Counted from the stretch's first letter, positions 8,701 to 16,575 are shown. The stretch: DNA of 64,000 nucleotides from Flavobacterium sp. DG2-3 (GCF_030730925.1 NZ_JAVAMB010000017.1:1-64000); one strand, 5' to 3'. Translations and numbers: made by a program. The notes: a model not told the origin generated them from the letters alone.

Positions 8701-9270
8701 TTAATAAATTCTTAATTCTGTACTGCCTTTTGGCATCATGATATTGACTTTAGTTTTCACTTTTTCTTTTCCAAAAATGAAATTATTGATCGGTGTACTA
8801 TTCGGCCTCATTTCTTCAATCTGTTCTCTAGTACCGTAGAATAAAGCACCACTTGGGCAAACTGTTGCGCACATTGGCTTTTTACCAACGCTTGTTCTGT
8901 CGTAACACATTGTACATTTCATCATCAAATCGTATTCTTCGACTTTCTTTGGAACTCCGAATGGACATGCCATAACACAGTTAGAACAGCCAATGCATCT
9001 TTCGGTGTTTGCAGTGTGAACCACTCCAAATTCGTCCTGAGAAATAGCATCGGCTGGACAAACATTCGCACAAACTGGATCTTCGCAATGCATGCAAACC
9101 TGGACCGTGGTTTGAATGGTTGATGCACGATCTACATAATTTACACTAATAAGAGTCTGCTGACCATTTGTTTCACATTCAGCACAAGCCATTTCACAGG
9201 CTTTACAGCCAATACAGCGCTGCATATCTACAAAAAATTCTTCGCTTGTATTAAAATTGGTTAAATTCAT
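8701..9270 (-). CDS. Four-cluster 4Fe-4S ferredoxin, electron-transfer subunit
   Basis: A 189-aa protein with sixteen cysteines in four groups: CIGCKACEMAC (from residue 19), CMHCEDPVCANVCP, CIGCSNCVMACPFGVP and CTMCYDRTSVG...CATVCP. This is the DmsB/NrfC/HybA arrangement binding four [4Fe-4S] clusters. There is no Tat or Sec signal, so it should be cytoplasmic, like the adjacent molybdoenzyme 17 bp away. It most likely passes electrons from a membrane donor to the nitrate reductase. Confidence 0.92.
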   Translation of the reverse strand: MNLTNFNTSEEFFVDMQRCIGCKACEMACAECETNGQQTLISVNYVDRASTIQTTVQVCMHCEDPVCANVCPADAISQDEFGVVHTANTERCIGCSNCVMACPFGVPKKVEEYDLMMKCTMCYDRTSVGKKPMCATVCPSGALFYGTREQIEEMRPNSTPINNFIFGKEKVKTKVNIMMPKGSTELRIY

Positions 9271-9287
9271 AAAGTTCTTTTTATAGA

Positions 9288-11504
9288 TTAAATACTTGCG
9301 TAAGCTTCAGATTCTTTAGCCGGTGGGGCAATTGTTCCTTGTGGCTCCAATTTGCACGCACATACTTTAAACTCAGGAATTTTAGAAATTGGATCTAAAG
9401 TTCCAGGCGTTAATTGATTGGCCGATTTTTTCCCTGGCCAGTGGTATGGAATAAAAACGGTATCTTTTCTAATGGTTTCTACAATATTGGCAGGAAAAAT
9501 TCCTTCTCCTCTTCTCGTTGCCACACGTACTAATTCGCGTTGTTTGATTCCGTATTTAGAAGCCATTTCGGGATGAATCTCTACCATTGGTTCTGGAAAC
9601 TGATCAACCAGTTTTCCTATTCTTCTCGTTTGTGTTCCACTTAAATATTGCGAAACCACACGTCCCGTTGTTAGGGTTATCGGATATTCATCATCGGTAA
9701 CTTCGCCCGGCAGTTTGTATGGAGCAGGATTGAAATGTGCTTTTCCGTCTGGGGTTTTAAATTTCCTGTCTTCCCACAATCTTGGTGTTCCTGGATGATC
9801 CTCGGTTGGGCAAGGCCAGAAAACACCCATATGGTCTTCAACTTTTTTATAGGTAATTCCAAAATAATCTGCTGTTCCTCCTTTTGAAGCAACACGCAAT
9901 TCATTGAAAATTTCTTCGCTGTTCTTATAGGTGAATTTGTCTTTTTCTCCCAATCTTTCAGCGATTTCCAATAATATAGAAGTATCGGTTCGCGCTTCTC
10001 CCGGAGGCGTAACCGCTTGTCTGATTCGAATTACGCGTCCTTCTGCAGAAGTTGTGGTTCCTTCTTCTTCTTCCTGTAAAGATCCAGCGAGAATAATATC
10101 GGCGTGGCGCGCGGTTTCATTCAAGAAGAAATCGATACAGACGTAAAACTCTAATTTTTCAAGAGCAGAGCGCACATAATTATTGTTTGGAAGCGAAACC
10201 AGCGGATTGAAACAGATTGAAATCAACCCTTTTATTTCATCTCTGTGAATGGCTTCAATAATTTCATAAGCTGTAAGCCCTGTGTGCGGCAAATCTTCTT
10301 CTTTAATTCCCCAAACATCCGCAATATATTGTCGATGCACAGGGTTTTCAATATCTCTGTTTCCAGGCAATTGATCGCATTTATGGCCATGCTCTCTTCC
10401 TCCCTGACCATTACCTTGTCCAGTAATGGTTGCGTAGCCACAATATGGCTTTCCGATTCTGCCTGTCGCCAAAACCAGATTAATACATCCCACCACATTA
10501 TCAACACCTTTTGAGTGATGCTCAATTCCTCTTGCGTGCAATAAAAAGCTTGTTTTTGCTTTACCCCATAATTCGGCCGCAGCTTTTATTTTTTCTTTAT
10601 CAATTCCTGTAACTTCTTCTGCCCATTCTAAAGTATAGTCTTTTACGGCATCAATCGTTTCCTGAAACCCAGAAGTATCATTATCAATAAAATCATGATC
10701 GAGCATATCGTGATCTACTAAATATTTCAGCATGGCGCCATATAAAGCAGAATCTGTTCCCGGTCTGACATCGAGATGGATATCGGCTGTTCTTGCCAAA
10801 GGAATCATTCTTGGGTCAATTACAATTAATTTTGCTCCGCGATCTCTGGCCTTCCATATCCAATGGGTTAAAGTTGGAAAAGTCTCACTGATATTGGCTC
10901 CTGTCACAATAATTACCTCGGCATATTCTAAATCTGAGTAATTGTTGGATGCGCGATCCAAGCCAAAAGCCTTCTTATTTCCCGCGCCAGCACTTACCAT
11001 ACAAAGTCTTCCGTTGTAATCTAAATTTCTTGTTTTTAAAGCGACACGAGCAAATTTCCCTACTAAATAACTTTTCTCATTGGTTAATGAAACTCCCGAC
11101 AACATCGAGAAAGCATGCTTGCCGTATTTTTCCTGAATTCTTTTGATTTCAGAAACGGTTTTATCCATGGCATTATCCCATGAAATTTTTTCAAAGCCTT
11201 TCCCTTCTACTCTTTGAAGCGGATGTAAAAGTCTGTCGGGATGATTGTTTTGAAGATAGCGCTGCACTCCTTTTGGGCACAGACGACCTTCGTTGAAAGG
11301 AAATTCCATCCACGGTTCAAAACCCACTACTTTATTGTCTTTTACAGATAATTGTATGCCACATTGCATACCGCAGAAGCAGCAATGTGTTTTTACAATA
11401 TCATCAGGTTCGTCTCTTCCGTCATAACCGTCAACTGGAGCATAATTTAAGTGTGGCCCAAAATCGTCTATAATTTTTTCTATTTCTACTGGTAGTTTTG
11501 CCAT
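9288..11504 (-). CDS. Assimilatory-type nitrate reductase catalytic subunit (Mo-bisMGD)
   Basis: Molybdopterin oxidoreductase of 738 aa. The N-terminal [4Fe-4S] site is CCFCGMQC plus a Cys in GRLCPKG. A Cys in NGRLCMVSAGAG is the likely Mo ligand, as in Nas/Nap enzymes. The C-terminal molybdopterin dinucleotide-binding domain begins near YPITLTTGRVVSQYLSGTQTRR. There is no Tat signal, so it is cytoplasmic, as in NarB/NasC. The ATG at 11504 (MAKLPVEIEK) is preferred over an in-frame GTG at 11534. Two nitrate-transporter genes, cobA and the cofactor genes beside it support nitrate as substrate; formate dehydrogenase, a sister family, is the main alternative. Confidence 0.87.
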   Translation of the reverse strand: MAKLPVEIEKIIDDFGPHLNYAPVDGYDGRDEPDDIVKTHCCFCGMQCGIQLSVKDNKVVGFEPWMEFPFNEGRLCPKGVQRYLQNNHPDRLLHPLQRVEGKGFEKISWDNAMDKTVSEIKRIQEKYGKHAFSMLSGVSLTNEKSYLVGKFARVALKTRNLDYNGRLCMVSAGAGNKKAFGLDRASNNYSDLEYAEVIIVTGANISETFPTLTHWIWKARDRGAKLIVIDPRMIPLARTADIHLDVRPGTDSALYGAMLKYLVDHDMLDHDFIDNDTSGFQETIDAVKDYTLEWAEEVTGIDKEKIKAAAELWGKAKTSFLLHARGIEHHSKGVDNVVGCINLVLATGRIGKPYCGYATITGQGNGQGGREHGHKCDQLPGNRDIENPVHRQYIADVWGIKEEDLPHTGLTAYEIIEAIHRDEIKGLISICFNPLVSLPNNNYVRSALEKLEFYVCIDFFLNETARHADIILAGSLQEEEEGTTTSAEGRVIRIRQAVTPPGEARTDTSILLEIAERLGEKDKFTYKNSEEIFNELRVASKGGTADYFGITYKKVEDHMGVFWPCPTEDHPGTPRLWEDRKFKTPDGKAHFNPAPYKLPGEVTDDEYPITLTTGRVVSQYLSGTQTRRIGKLVDQFPEPMVEIHPEMASKYGIKQRELVRVATRRGEGIFPANIVETIRKDTVFIPYHWPGKKSANQLTPGTLDPISKIPEFKVCACKLEPQGTIAPPAKESEAYASI

Positions 11505-11591
11505 GTTTTTTGTTTTGTTATATTTTTGTTTCACGTTTCAAGTTTCACGTTTTGTTAGGAACTTGAAACCTTAAACTTGAAACTTTAAAAA

Positions 11592-12641
11592 TTATCCAAA
11601 TAAGTTTCCGCCACCTACTCTAGCTTTTAAGTGCGCTTGTGCTAATCGTGATCTTTTTCCTTCGGGACTAAGATCAAGATGAGATGTTCCGTCTTCGTGG
11701 GTAAAATCGAAACCTAATTGTTTGGTTACAATTTTTAAATCGTCGATATGAAGTTTTGTTGCAAATTCTTCTCCTGTATGCGGACAAACAGCCATTCCTT
11801 TTTTAATTCCTTCTTGCTTGTAAATGTGTGCTCCAATCTGAGCCGGACGCTGAATAATATGGAAGAATTTCCCAAACGGAATCCAGATCAGAAACATAAT
11901 AACCGTCACAGCATGAATTACAGCTAGGAAATCAAATGCAAATCCTTTCATGAACTGATAGGAATACGTCAGGCACAAACCTGTTACTGAAATTGCAATC
12001 AATAAAATCAGTGGCAGCAAATCGCCTTCAAAGGTCTGCGTCGCAATTAAACCTGGGTTGGTTAAGCGGCGTCTCAAATAATAAACAGATCCAATTATAA
12101 CCAAATAAGAGGACCAGTTTAAGGCATGAAAAGTCAAAAATGCCATTATGGAACCCAATTCAAAATCCATTACTTTAAAACCAAAAAAATGGGCTTCGTA
12201 AACAGAAATGGAATTTGGAGCTAAAGTAAAATGAATCCATCCAAATGTCAACGGAAAAGTAATGGCAAAAGCAGATAAACAGCCGATGGCAATACAAAAA
12301 TGCGCTATCCAGCGGTATTTTCCTCTTGGATAAATGAATTTCTGAATAGCTATATTTTGAACCGATTCTTTTCCTAAAAACCATAAATGAGAAAACACTT
12401 TTCCTGTAAAAAGAAATTTAAGACTTCTTTTGAAATACATCCAAGTCGGAGGGCGCTGCAGCCAAACTGTATATCGATAAACAATTCCGAAGAATGCAAA
12501 GATGGTTCCGAACAGATAGGTTACCAATGCTGCATCAAAATTCTGAAGCTGTCTTGATCCTAAAAACACGAATACGATCATAAGCACAGATACTAGAGTT
12601 GCTACTAGTAACGCTTTGGTATTAAATGTTTTATTTTTCAT
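11592..12641 (-). CDS. Multi-pass membrane protein, putative quinol-oxidising cytochrome b-like subunit
   Basis: A 349-aa protein with about six membrane segments. Histidines sit within or next to them: His114 in segment 3 (YRWIAHFCIA), His172 in segment 4 (AFLTFHALNW), and His243 and His261 around segment 6 (VIHAVTV, KFFHIIQ). This pattern suits bis-His haem binding as in NarI/DsrM-type subunits. A soluble C-terminal tail contains CPHTGEEF. It lies between the nitrate reductase and the NarK genes, so I infer it feeds menaquinol electrons to the reductase through the Rieske and ferredoxin proteins. Haem binding is inferred, not shown. Confidence 0.7.
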   Translation of the reverse strand: MKNKTFNTKALLVATLVSVLMIVFVFLGSRQLQNFDAALVTYLFGTIFAFFGIVYRYTVWLQRPPTWMYFKRSLKFLFTGKVFSHLWFLGKESVQNIAIQKFIYPRGKYRWIAHFCIAIGCLSAFAITFPLTFGWIHFTLAPNSISVYEAHFFGFKVMDFELGSIMAFLTFHALNWSSYLVIIGSVYYLRRRLTNPGLIATQTFEGDLLPLILLIAISVTGLCLTYSYQFMKGFAFDFLAVIHAVTVIMFLIWIPFGKFFHIIQRPAQIGAHIYKQEGIKKGMAVCPHTGEEFATKLHIDDLKIVTKQLGFDFTHEDGTSHLDLSPEGKRSRLAQAHLKARVGGGNLFG

Positions 12642-12668
12642 CTCTACTAAAATTTTATGATTATTTAA

Positions 12669-14261
12669 TTAACTTGGCTTCTCACAATTTTTACGATTGT
12701 AAAACCACCAATTAATAGCTGTCGCTAGTATTGCAAAAAAAGCAAGACCAATAAAAAACTGATTTACTGAGCCATTTGCAGAAATATTATTTCCTATTAA
12801 CTTAGAAAAAATGAATGGTCCAAAAGCTGCAATTGCTGCAGTCCAACCAATTACTCCTGCTGCTTGACGAGGATTTTCTTTAAAAATGATTGGATATTGT
12901 CTAAATGTCCCTGCATTTCCAATTCCTGTAAAAAAGAACATGGCTAAAATTACCGCTACAAAAAGTGGAAATTGATCTATACTTGTTGGAGCAACTAACC
13001 CTTGAGTTATTAAAAGTATTGATCCTGCTAAAATTCCTAGACCTGTTATAGTCGTTAAAATCGCGCCACCAACTTTATCTGCCACAAAACCGAAAGCAAT
13101 TCGGCTGGCAGAACCAATTAATGGACCGTAGAATGCATAAACTAAAGGATCAGGTGCGTTTGGAAAATCTCCGTACAAGAATTTAATCATTAACGGAAAA
13201 GCTGCAGATAAGCCCGCAAAAGTTCCAAAAGTCATTACGTAAGTTATGGTACAATACCAAGTATGTTTATTAGAAAAAATATCCAACTGTTCTTTTACAG
13301 AAGCTTTCATAGGAATGCTTCTTAAATAAAACCAGCTAACTAGTGCCATGATAATTAAAAACGGCGCATACCAAAATGCAGCTGACTGCATATAAATTGG
13401 TTTGTTTTTTACCGCCGTGTTTTCGCTTTGAATGTTATTTAAAATTTTTTCAGCTAATTTCGGATTTGCATTGGCAATGGCTTTTGCTTTTGCCTTAACC
13501 GGAAGTGAAGTAAATACGATTACATTTTCTTTTGAATTTACAGCTATTTGTACAGAATCAATTACAGTTTTCTTTACGTTCAAAAGTATTTTAGTTTGCA
13601 CTTCGGAATCAAGAGTTGCAAAAACTTCCTTTTGTTTTTCGACTGGTGTGTTTTGAAAAACGGCTGCAGTCTCTTTAGGATCAATACTTGTAAATACTGT
13701 TGAAGCTCCAAAAATACCAACGCTAATAACTAAAGGCGTTACAAATTGGGCAAGTGAAACTCCAAAGTTTCCAATTCCTGCCTGAATTCCTAATGCTGTT
13801 CCTTTTAATCTTTGCGGAAAAAACAGACTTGTGCTTGGCATGTAAGAAGAGAAATCTCCTCCGCCAAAACCTGTTGTAAAAGCTAAAACTGCAAAAACCC
13901 AAAAAGGTGTATTTACATTCATAATTGCAAATCCAATTCCGATTACGGGAATTAATTTTATCGCTGTTGCGAAAGATATAATGTGGCGTGTGCCAAAAAT
14001 CGGTAATAAAAAAGTATGAATGATTCTTAAAAAACCAGCAGCTAACCCGGGAATTGCAGTTAGCCAAAAAAGCTGATCTTTTGAAAAATTAAAGCCTAAG
14101 CCTGGCAATTTTACAGCAATTACACTCATCATGAACCAAGAGGCAAAAGACAATACAAGCGTAATCGTTGTTATTGTTAAAGTTCTCCAGGCAATTTTAC
14201 TTCCGTCAGCATTCCAATACGCGTCATCTTCAGGATTCCATTTGTCTAACCAAGTTTTCAT
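12669..14261 (-). CDS. narK: NarK-type nitrate/nitrite MFS transporter with a periplasmic insert
   Basis: Major facilitator of 530 aa. The nitrate signature 1 region reads GFGGGDFSSYMPSTSLFFP and signature 2 reads GIGNAGTFRQYPIIF, both diagnostic of the nitrate/nitrite porter family. A polar, Lys/Asn-rich stretch of about 100 residues (about 190-290) lies between membrane segments 5 and 6, on the periplasmic side by topology. This insert is not part of the standard NarK fold and explains the extra length over the usual 400-460 aa. It is 15 bp downstream of the second NarK gene. Confidence 0.9.
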   Translation of the reverse strand: MKTWLDKWNPEDDAYWNADGSKIAWRTLTITTITLVLSFASWFMMSVIAVKLPGLGFNFSKDQLFWLTAIPGLAAGFLRIIHTFLLPIFGTRHIISFATAIKLIPVIGIGFAIMNVNTPFWVFAVLAFTTGFGGGDFSSYMPSTSLFFPQRLKGTALGIQAGIGNFGVSLAQFVTPLVISVGIFGASTVFTSIDPKETAAVFQNTPVEKQKEVFATLDSEVQTKILLNVKKTVIDSVQIAVNSKENVIVFTSLPVKAKAKAIANANPKLAEKILNNIQSENTAVKNKPIYMQSAAFWYAPFLIIMALVSWFYLRSIPMKASVKEQLDIFSNKHTWYCTITYVMTFGTFAGLSAAFPLMIKFLYGDFPNAPDPLVYAFYGPLIGSASRIAFGFVADKVGGAILTTITGLGILAGSILLITQGLVAPTSIDQFPLFVAVILAMFFFTGIGNAGTFRQYPIIFKENPRQAAGVIGWTAAIAAFGPFIFSKLIGNNISANGSVNQFFIGLAFFAILATAINWWFYNRKNCEKPS

Positions 14262-14276
14262 TTATTTCAATTTAAT

Positions 14277-15755
14277 TTATTGTTTATCTTCTATTTGTTT
14301 TGTAAAATTTGGCGATTTACTGTGCATCGCCTTTATAATTGTTCTGTGCATCCAGATTAAACATGCTACAGAAACGGCGCAGATAAATATCCACGAACTC
14401 GTCCAAAGTCCTGTATAATTAAGGAGGTATCCGAAAATTATTGGCCCTAAAAATCCTCCCAAACCACCAATTAGGCCGACCATTCCGCCGACTACACCGA
14501 CTTCATTTGGAAAATATTCTGGAATGTGTTTGTAAACTGCGGCTTTTCCAATTCCCCACGAAATTCCAATGAGTGTTACCAAAATCACATAAACCCAAAG
14601 ATTGGCGCTGAAATTAATCTGCGTTATTCCGTGCGCTAATAATTCTTTCTTTTTAACTTCTTGATTTTGTTCAACAACAACTTCCTGCCATGATTTTTTT
14701 ACTGGAAAAATTGCGGATTCATTGCTTGTTTCTACCTCTCTTTTATTGCTGATCTGGTGTGTTTTTCCGTTTACAACTATTTTATTATCAGTAATTTCAG
14801 TTACTTTTCCATTAGTAAGTGACATAACTCCGGGACCAGCAGTAATGATTTCCATTTTTGGAAACATCAATAAAAAGCTGATTACAACTGAAGAACCTAA
14901 AACCCAATACATGACTTTTCTTGCCCCAAATTTATCTGAGAGATAACCGCCAAAAGCTCTAATTACGCCTGAAGGCAGACTGAACATTGTGGCAAACATT
15001 CCACCCATTACTAATGTTGTGTTATAAACATTCATAAAGTTGGGAAGCAGCCATTGCGAATAGGCGACAAAAAAACCGAAAACTAAAAAGTAGTAGGCTC
15101 CAAAACGCCAGACTCTGGTTTTCTTTAATGGAGATAGCAATTCGCCCATGCTTTTTGAAACGCCTTGATTAGTTTTGTTTTTAGCGAAAGCGATAAAAAG
15201 TATTCCGATTATGACTAAAGACGCGGCATATATAATAGGAAGTGTTTTCCAGCCATTTATCGGGTCATTTGCAGATAAATTATTTAATAATGTAGGCGCC
15301 ACAAAAGTCGTAATTGCTGCTCCGGCATTTCCCATTCCGAAAATTCCTAGTGCTCGACCCTGCCATTCTTTTGGGTACCAGACAGAAGTATAGCCAATTC
15401 CGACTGCGAAACTAGTTCCTACTAACCCGAAGAAAAAACTTAGAACAGCAAAGCTCCAGAATGAATCGGCAAAAGGAAGTAAAAAAAGCGGTATTGAACA
15501 CGCTATTAATAAAGCAGAAAATACAATTTTACCTCCATATTTGTCTGTTAAAATTCCTATTGGAAGTCTAAAAATAGAACCTGAAAGAATAGGAATTCCA
15601 AGAAGCCAGCCCATTTCTACAACAGAAAAACTGAATATTCCTTTGTCTGCAAGAAAAGTAATTAATACACCGTTTAGTGTCCAACAAGCAAAACAGATGG
15701 TAAAGGCAAGTGTATTAAGAAATAAGATTTTGTGAGATTGCGATAGATTACTCAT
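14277..15755 (-). CDS. narK: Second NarK-type nitrate/nitrite MFS transporter with a different insert
   Basis: Major facilitator of 492 aa, first gene of the nitrate run. The signature region around residue 110 (FFFGLVGTSFAVGIGYTSVWYP) and the GIGKAAVYKHIPEYFP and GGLGGFLGP segments match nitrate/nitrite porters. A hydrophilic insert at about residues 303-385, between segments 9 and 10, contains short alternating stretches (GKVTEITDNKIVVNGKTHQI) that look like a beta-hairpin mini-domain. It is unlike the insert of the neighbouring transporter. One of the pair may import nitrate and the other handle nitrite. Confidence 0.9.
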   Translation of the reverse strand: MSNLSQSHKILFLNTLAFTICFACWTLNGVLITFLADKGIFSFSVVEMGWLLGIPILSGSIFRLPIGILTDKYGGKIVFSALLIACSIPLFLLPFADSFWSFAVLSFFFGLVGTSFAVGIGYTSVWYPKEWQGRALGIFGMGNAGAAITTFVAPTLLNNLSANDPINGWKTLPIIYAASLVIIGILFIAFAKNKTNQGVSKSMGELLSPLKKTRVWRFGAYYFLVFGFFVAYSQWLLPNFMNVYNTTLVMGGMFATMFSLPSGVIRAFGGYLSDKFGARKVMYWVLGSSVVISFLLMFPKMEIITAGPGVMSLTNGKVTEITDNKIVVNGKTHQISNKREVETSNESAIFPVKKSWQEVVVEQNQEVKKKELLAHGITQINFSANLWVYVILVTLIGISWGIGKAAVYKHIPEYFPNEVGVVGGMVGLIGGLGGFLGPIIFGYLLNYTGLWTSSWIFICAVSVACLIWMHRTIIKAMHSKSPNFTKQIEDKQ

Positions 15756-15804
15756 AGTTTTAATTTTGATTCTAACTGAGTAACTATTCCCTCAATTATC
15801 GAAT

Positions 15805-15812
15805 CAAAATTA
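15805..15812 (-). promoter_or_regulatory. -7 element for the nitrate operon
   Basis: On the minus strand this reads TAATTTTG, matching TAnnTTTG, about 50 bp before the ATG of the first NarK gene. A TTG-like -33 element (TTTTTTG, near 15829-15835) is 16 bp away, slightly short of the ideal spacing. Transcription would start near 15800. Confidence 0.5.
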
Positions 15813-15834
15813 CCTTCATACATTCTTACAAAAA

Positions 15835-15848
15835 ATGACAAATATCAT
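15835..15848 (-). promoter_or_regulatory. Candidate activator site, ATGA-N6-TCAT palindrome
   Basis: ATGACAAATATCAT is an inverted repeat with 4-bp arms. Its centre (15841.5) lies about 41 bp upstream of the start site predicted from the -7 element at 15805-15812. That is the position class II activators of the Crp/Fnr family occupy. The match to the Fnr/NnrR consensus is partial, so the regulator is unknown. Confidence 0.4.
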
Positions 15849-16161
15849 ATAAAGGATAATTTTGTCTTTATTTGATATAAATATGCAAGAATCATATAGA
15901 TCTTAAAAAAATACCTAAAGCTAAGACAAAAAAAAGGCTTTTAAAGATGTTTTTTACATCTCATCTTTAATTATTTAGAGTTTTAAACTCATTAAACCAA
16001 AAGAATAATACTACATTTCTATAGTTTATTAAAGAATAAATTTAACATTCTTATTTTTTTACTGTCTATTGAAAAGCCTTTAAAATTAAGGCTTCTAAAA
16101 GAAAAAATTTTCTAAGTTGCTCCTATTCAGCAAAGTTTTTCAAAAAAAAATCAATAAACTT

Positions 16162-16191
16162 TTGGTTTTTATTATATAAAATTTAACTTTG
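16162..16191 (+). promoter_or_regulatory. Promoter of SusCD-sulfatase locus 1
   Basis: TTG at 16162-16164, a 19-bp spacer, then TAACTTTG at 16184-16191. This is an exact fit to the Bacteroidota sigma-A pattern TTG-N19-TAnnTTTG. The same promoter with the same spacing and largely the same spacer occurs upstream of locus 2 at 27748-27777. Confidence 0.85.
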
Positions 16192-16192
16192 T

Positions 16193-16207
16193 CTATAGGA
16201 TTAGTAG
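16193..16207 (+). promoter_or_regulatory. Conserved 15-bp start-site element, locus 1
   Basis: CTATAGGATTAGTAG directly follows the -7 box and is identical at 27779-27793. Its ends are inverted (CTA...TAG), so it may be an operator covering the transcription start, or a conserved initial transcribed sequence. Confidence 0.6.
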
Positions 16208-16245
16208 AGTTTAAAATAATATTTCAAACCATAAAAATTATTATT

Positions 16246-16332
16246 GTGAAAACAACAGAAAGCATATCGCGTTACATTCTTCCTAAAAAAAACACTTATA
16301 GCACTATTTGTTATATGTGTTTCTGTTGTTAA
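16246..16332 (+). CDS. Cys-rich leader peptide A, locus 1
   Basis: A 28-codon reading frame opening with GTG (KTTESISRYILPKKNTYS..., ending ICYMCFCC). Its partner upstream of locus 2 is exactly as long and identical at 18 of 28 positions, including the core YILPKK-x-TY and the tail YMC-x-CC. Both sit shortly after the same promoter. Four Cys codons fall in the last seven positions. I infer a regulatory leader peptide whose translation reports cysteine supply to the sulfatase operon. There is no independent evidence of translation. Confidence 0.6.
   Translation: MKTTESISRYILPKKNTYSTICYMCFCC
16251..16330 (+). promoter_or_regulatory. Inverted repeat bracketing leader peptide A, locus 1
   Basis: AACAACAGAAA at 16251-16261 (codons 2-6) is exactly complementary to TTTCTGTTGTT at 16320-16330, which covers the last Cys codons and the first base of the stop codon. 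The RNA could close the whole frame in a stem of 11 bp. Ribosomes at the Cys codons would block the right arm. Confidence 0.5.
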
Positions 16333-16511
16333 AAACCTTCTTACCTTAATTTGCCTTTAGAATTTAATCTAAGCAAATCTAAAAACACCACTAAATTTTT
16401 ACTGAATTTATAACTAAAGGTCTTTCCAATGCATTCAATTGTGTGGGTCAGATTCTTGAAACTATACCTGTTTTTCAACAAATTAAATAACTAACAACTA
16501 AAAAAACTAAA

Positions 16512-16544
16512 ATGAAAACAATGCAAACGTGTTGCTGTAAATAA
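16512..16544 (+). CDS. Leader peptide B, locus 1 (three consecutive Cys codons)
   Basis: A 10-codon frame with ATG start, MKTMQTCCCK, with codons TGT-TGC-TGT in a row. It ends 5 nt before the conserved hairpin at 16550. A run of identical scarce codons just ahead of a hairpin is the classical form of an attenuator leader. The equivalent frame in locus 2 is also 10 codons long but has one Cys. Translation is inferred. Confidence 0.5.
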   Translation: MKTMQTCCCK

Positions 16545-16549
16545 AAAAA

Positions 16550-16575
16550 GCCATTTCTGCGGCAACAGAAATGGC
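16550..16575 (+). promoter_or_regulatory. Conserved leader hairpin, locus 1
   Basis: GCCATTTCTG and CAGAAATGGC form a perfect 10-bp stem with the 6-nt loop CGGCAA. The loop and upper 8 bp are identical in locus 2. No T-run follows, so it is not a simple intrinsic terminator. The right arm contains the ATG of leader frame C, so the hairpin should hide that start codon until opened. Confidence 0.65.

Larger units (their letters stand above)
15756..16160. other. Non-coding region between nitrate operon and SusCD locus 1
   Basis: Very AT-rich DNA. Only the nitrate-operon promoter region and a palindrome near 15835 stand out; no gene is evident before the SusCD leader promoter at 16162. Confidence 0.6.

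Noticed and set aside
10232..10525. Overlapping open frames on both strands inside the nitrate reductase gene
   Set aside because: They are shadows of the molybdoenzyme reading frame, which is supported by motifs along its entire length.
11505..11534. GTG start for the nitrate reductase 30 bp upstream
   Set aside because: The extra residues (QKYNKTKN) come from AT-rich leader DNA and the ATG at 11504 gives the expected N-terminus.
16429..16494. A 21-codon frame (starting MHSIVWVRF) between leader peptides A and B of locus 1, with a 22-codon frame at a similar place in locus 2
   Set aside because: The two encoded sequences are unrelated apart from ending in Asn-stop; AT-rich DNA gives such frames by chance.
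16550..16575. Conserved leader hairpin read as an intrinsic terminator
   Set aside because: No T-run follows the stem in either locus, and the arm holds a start codon; a translational role fits better.
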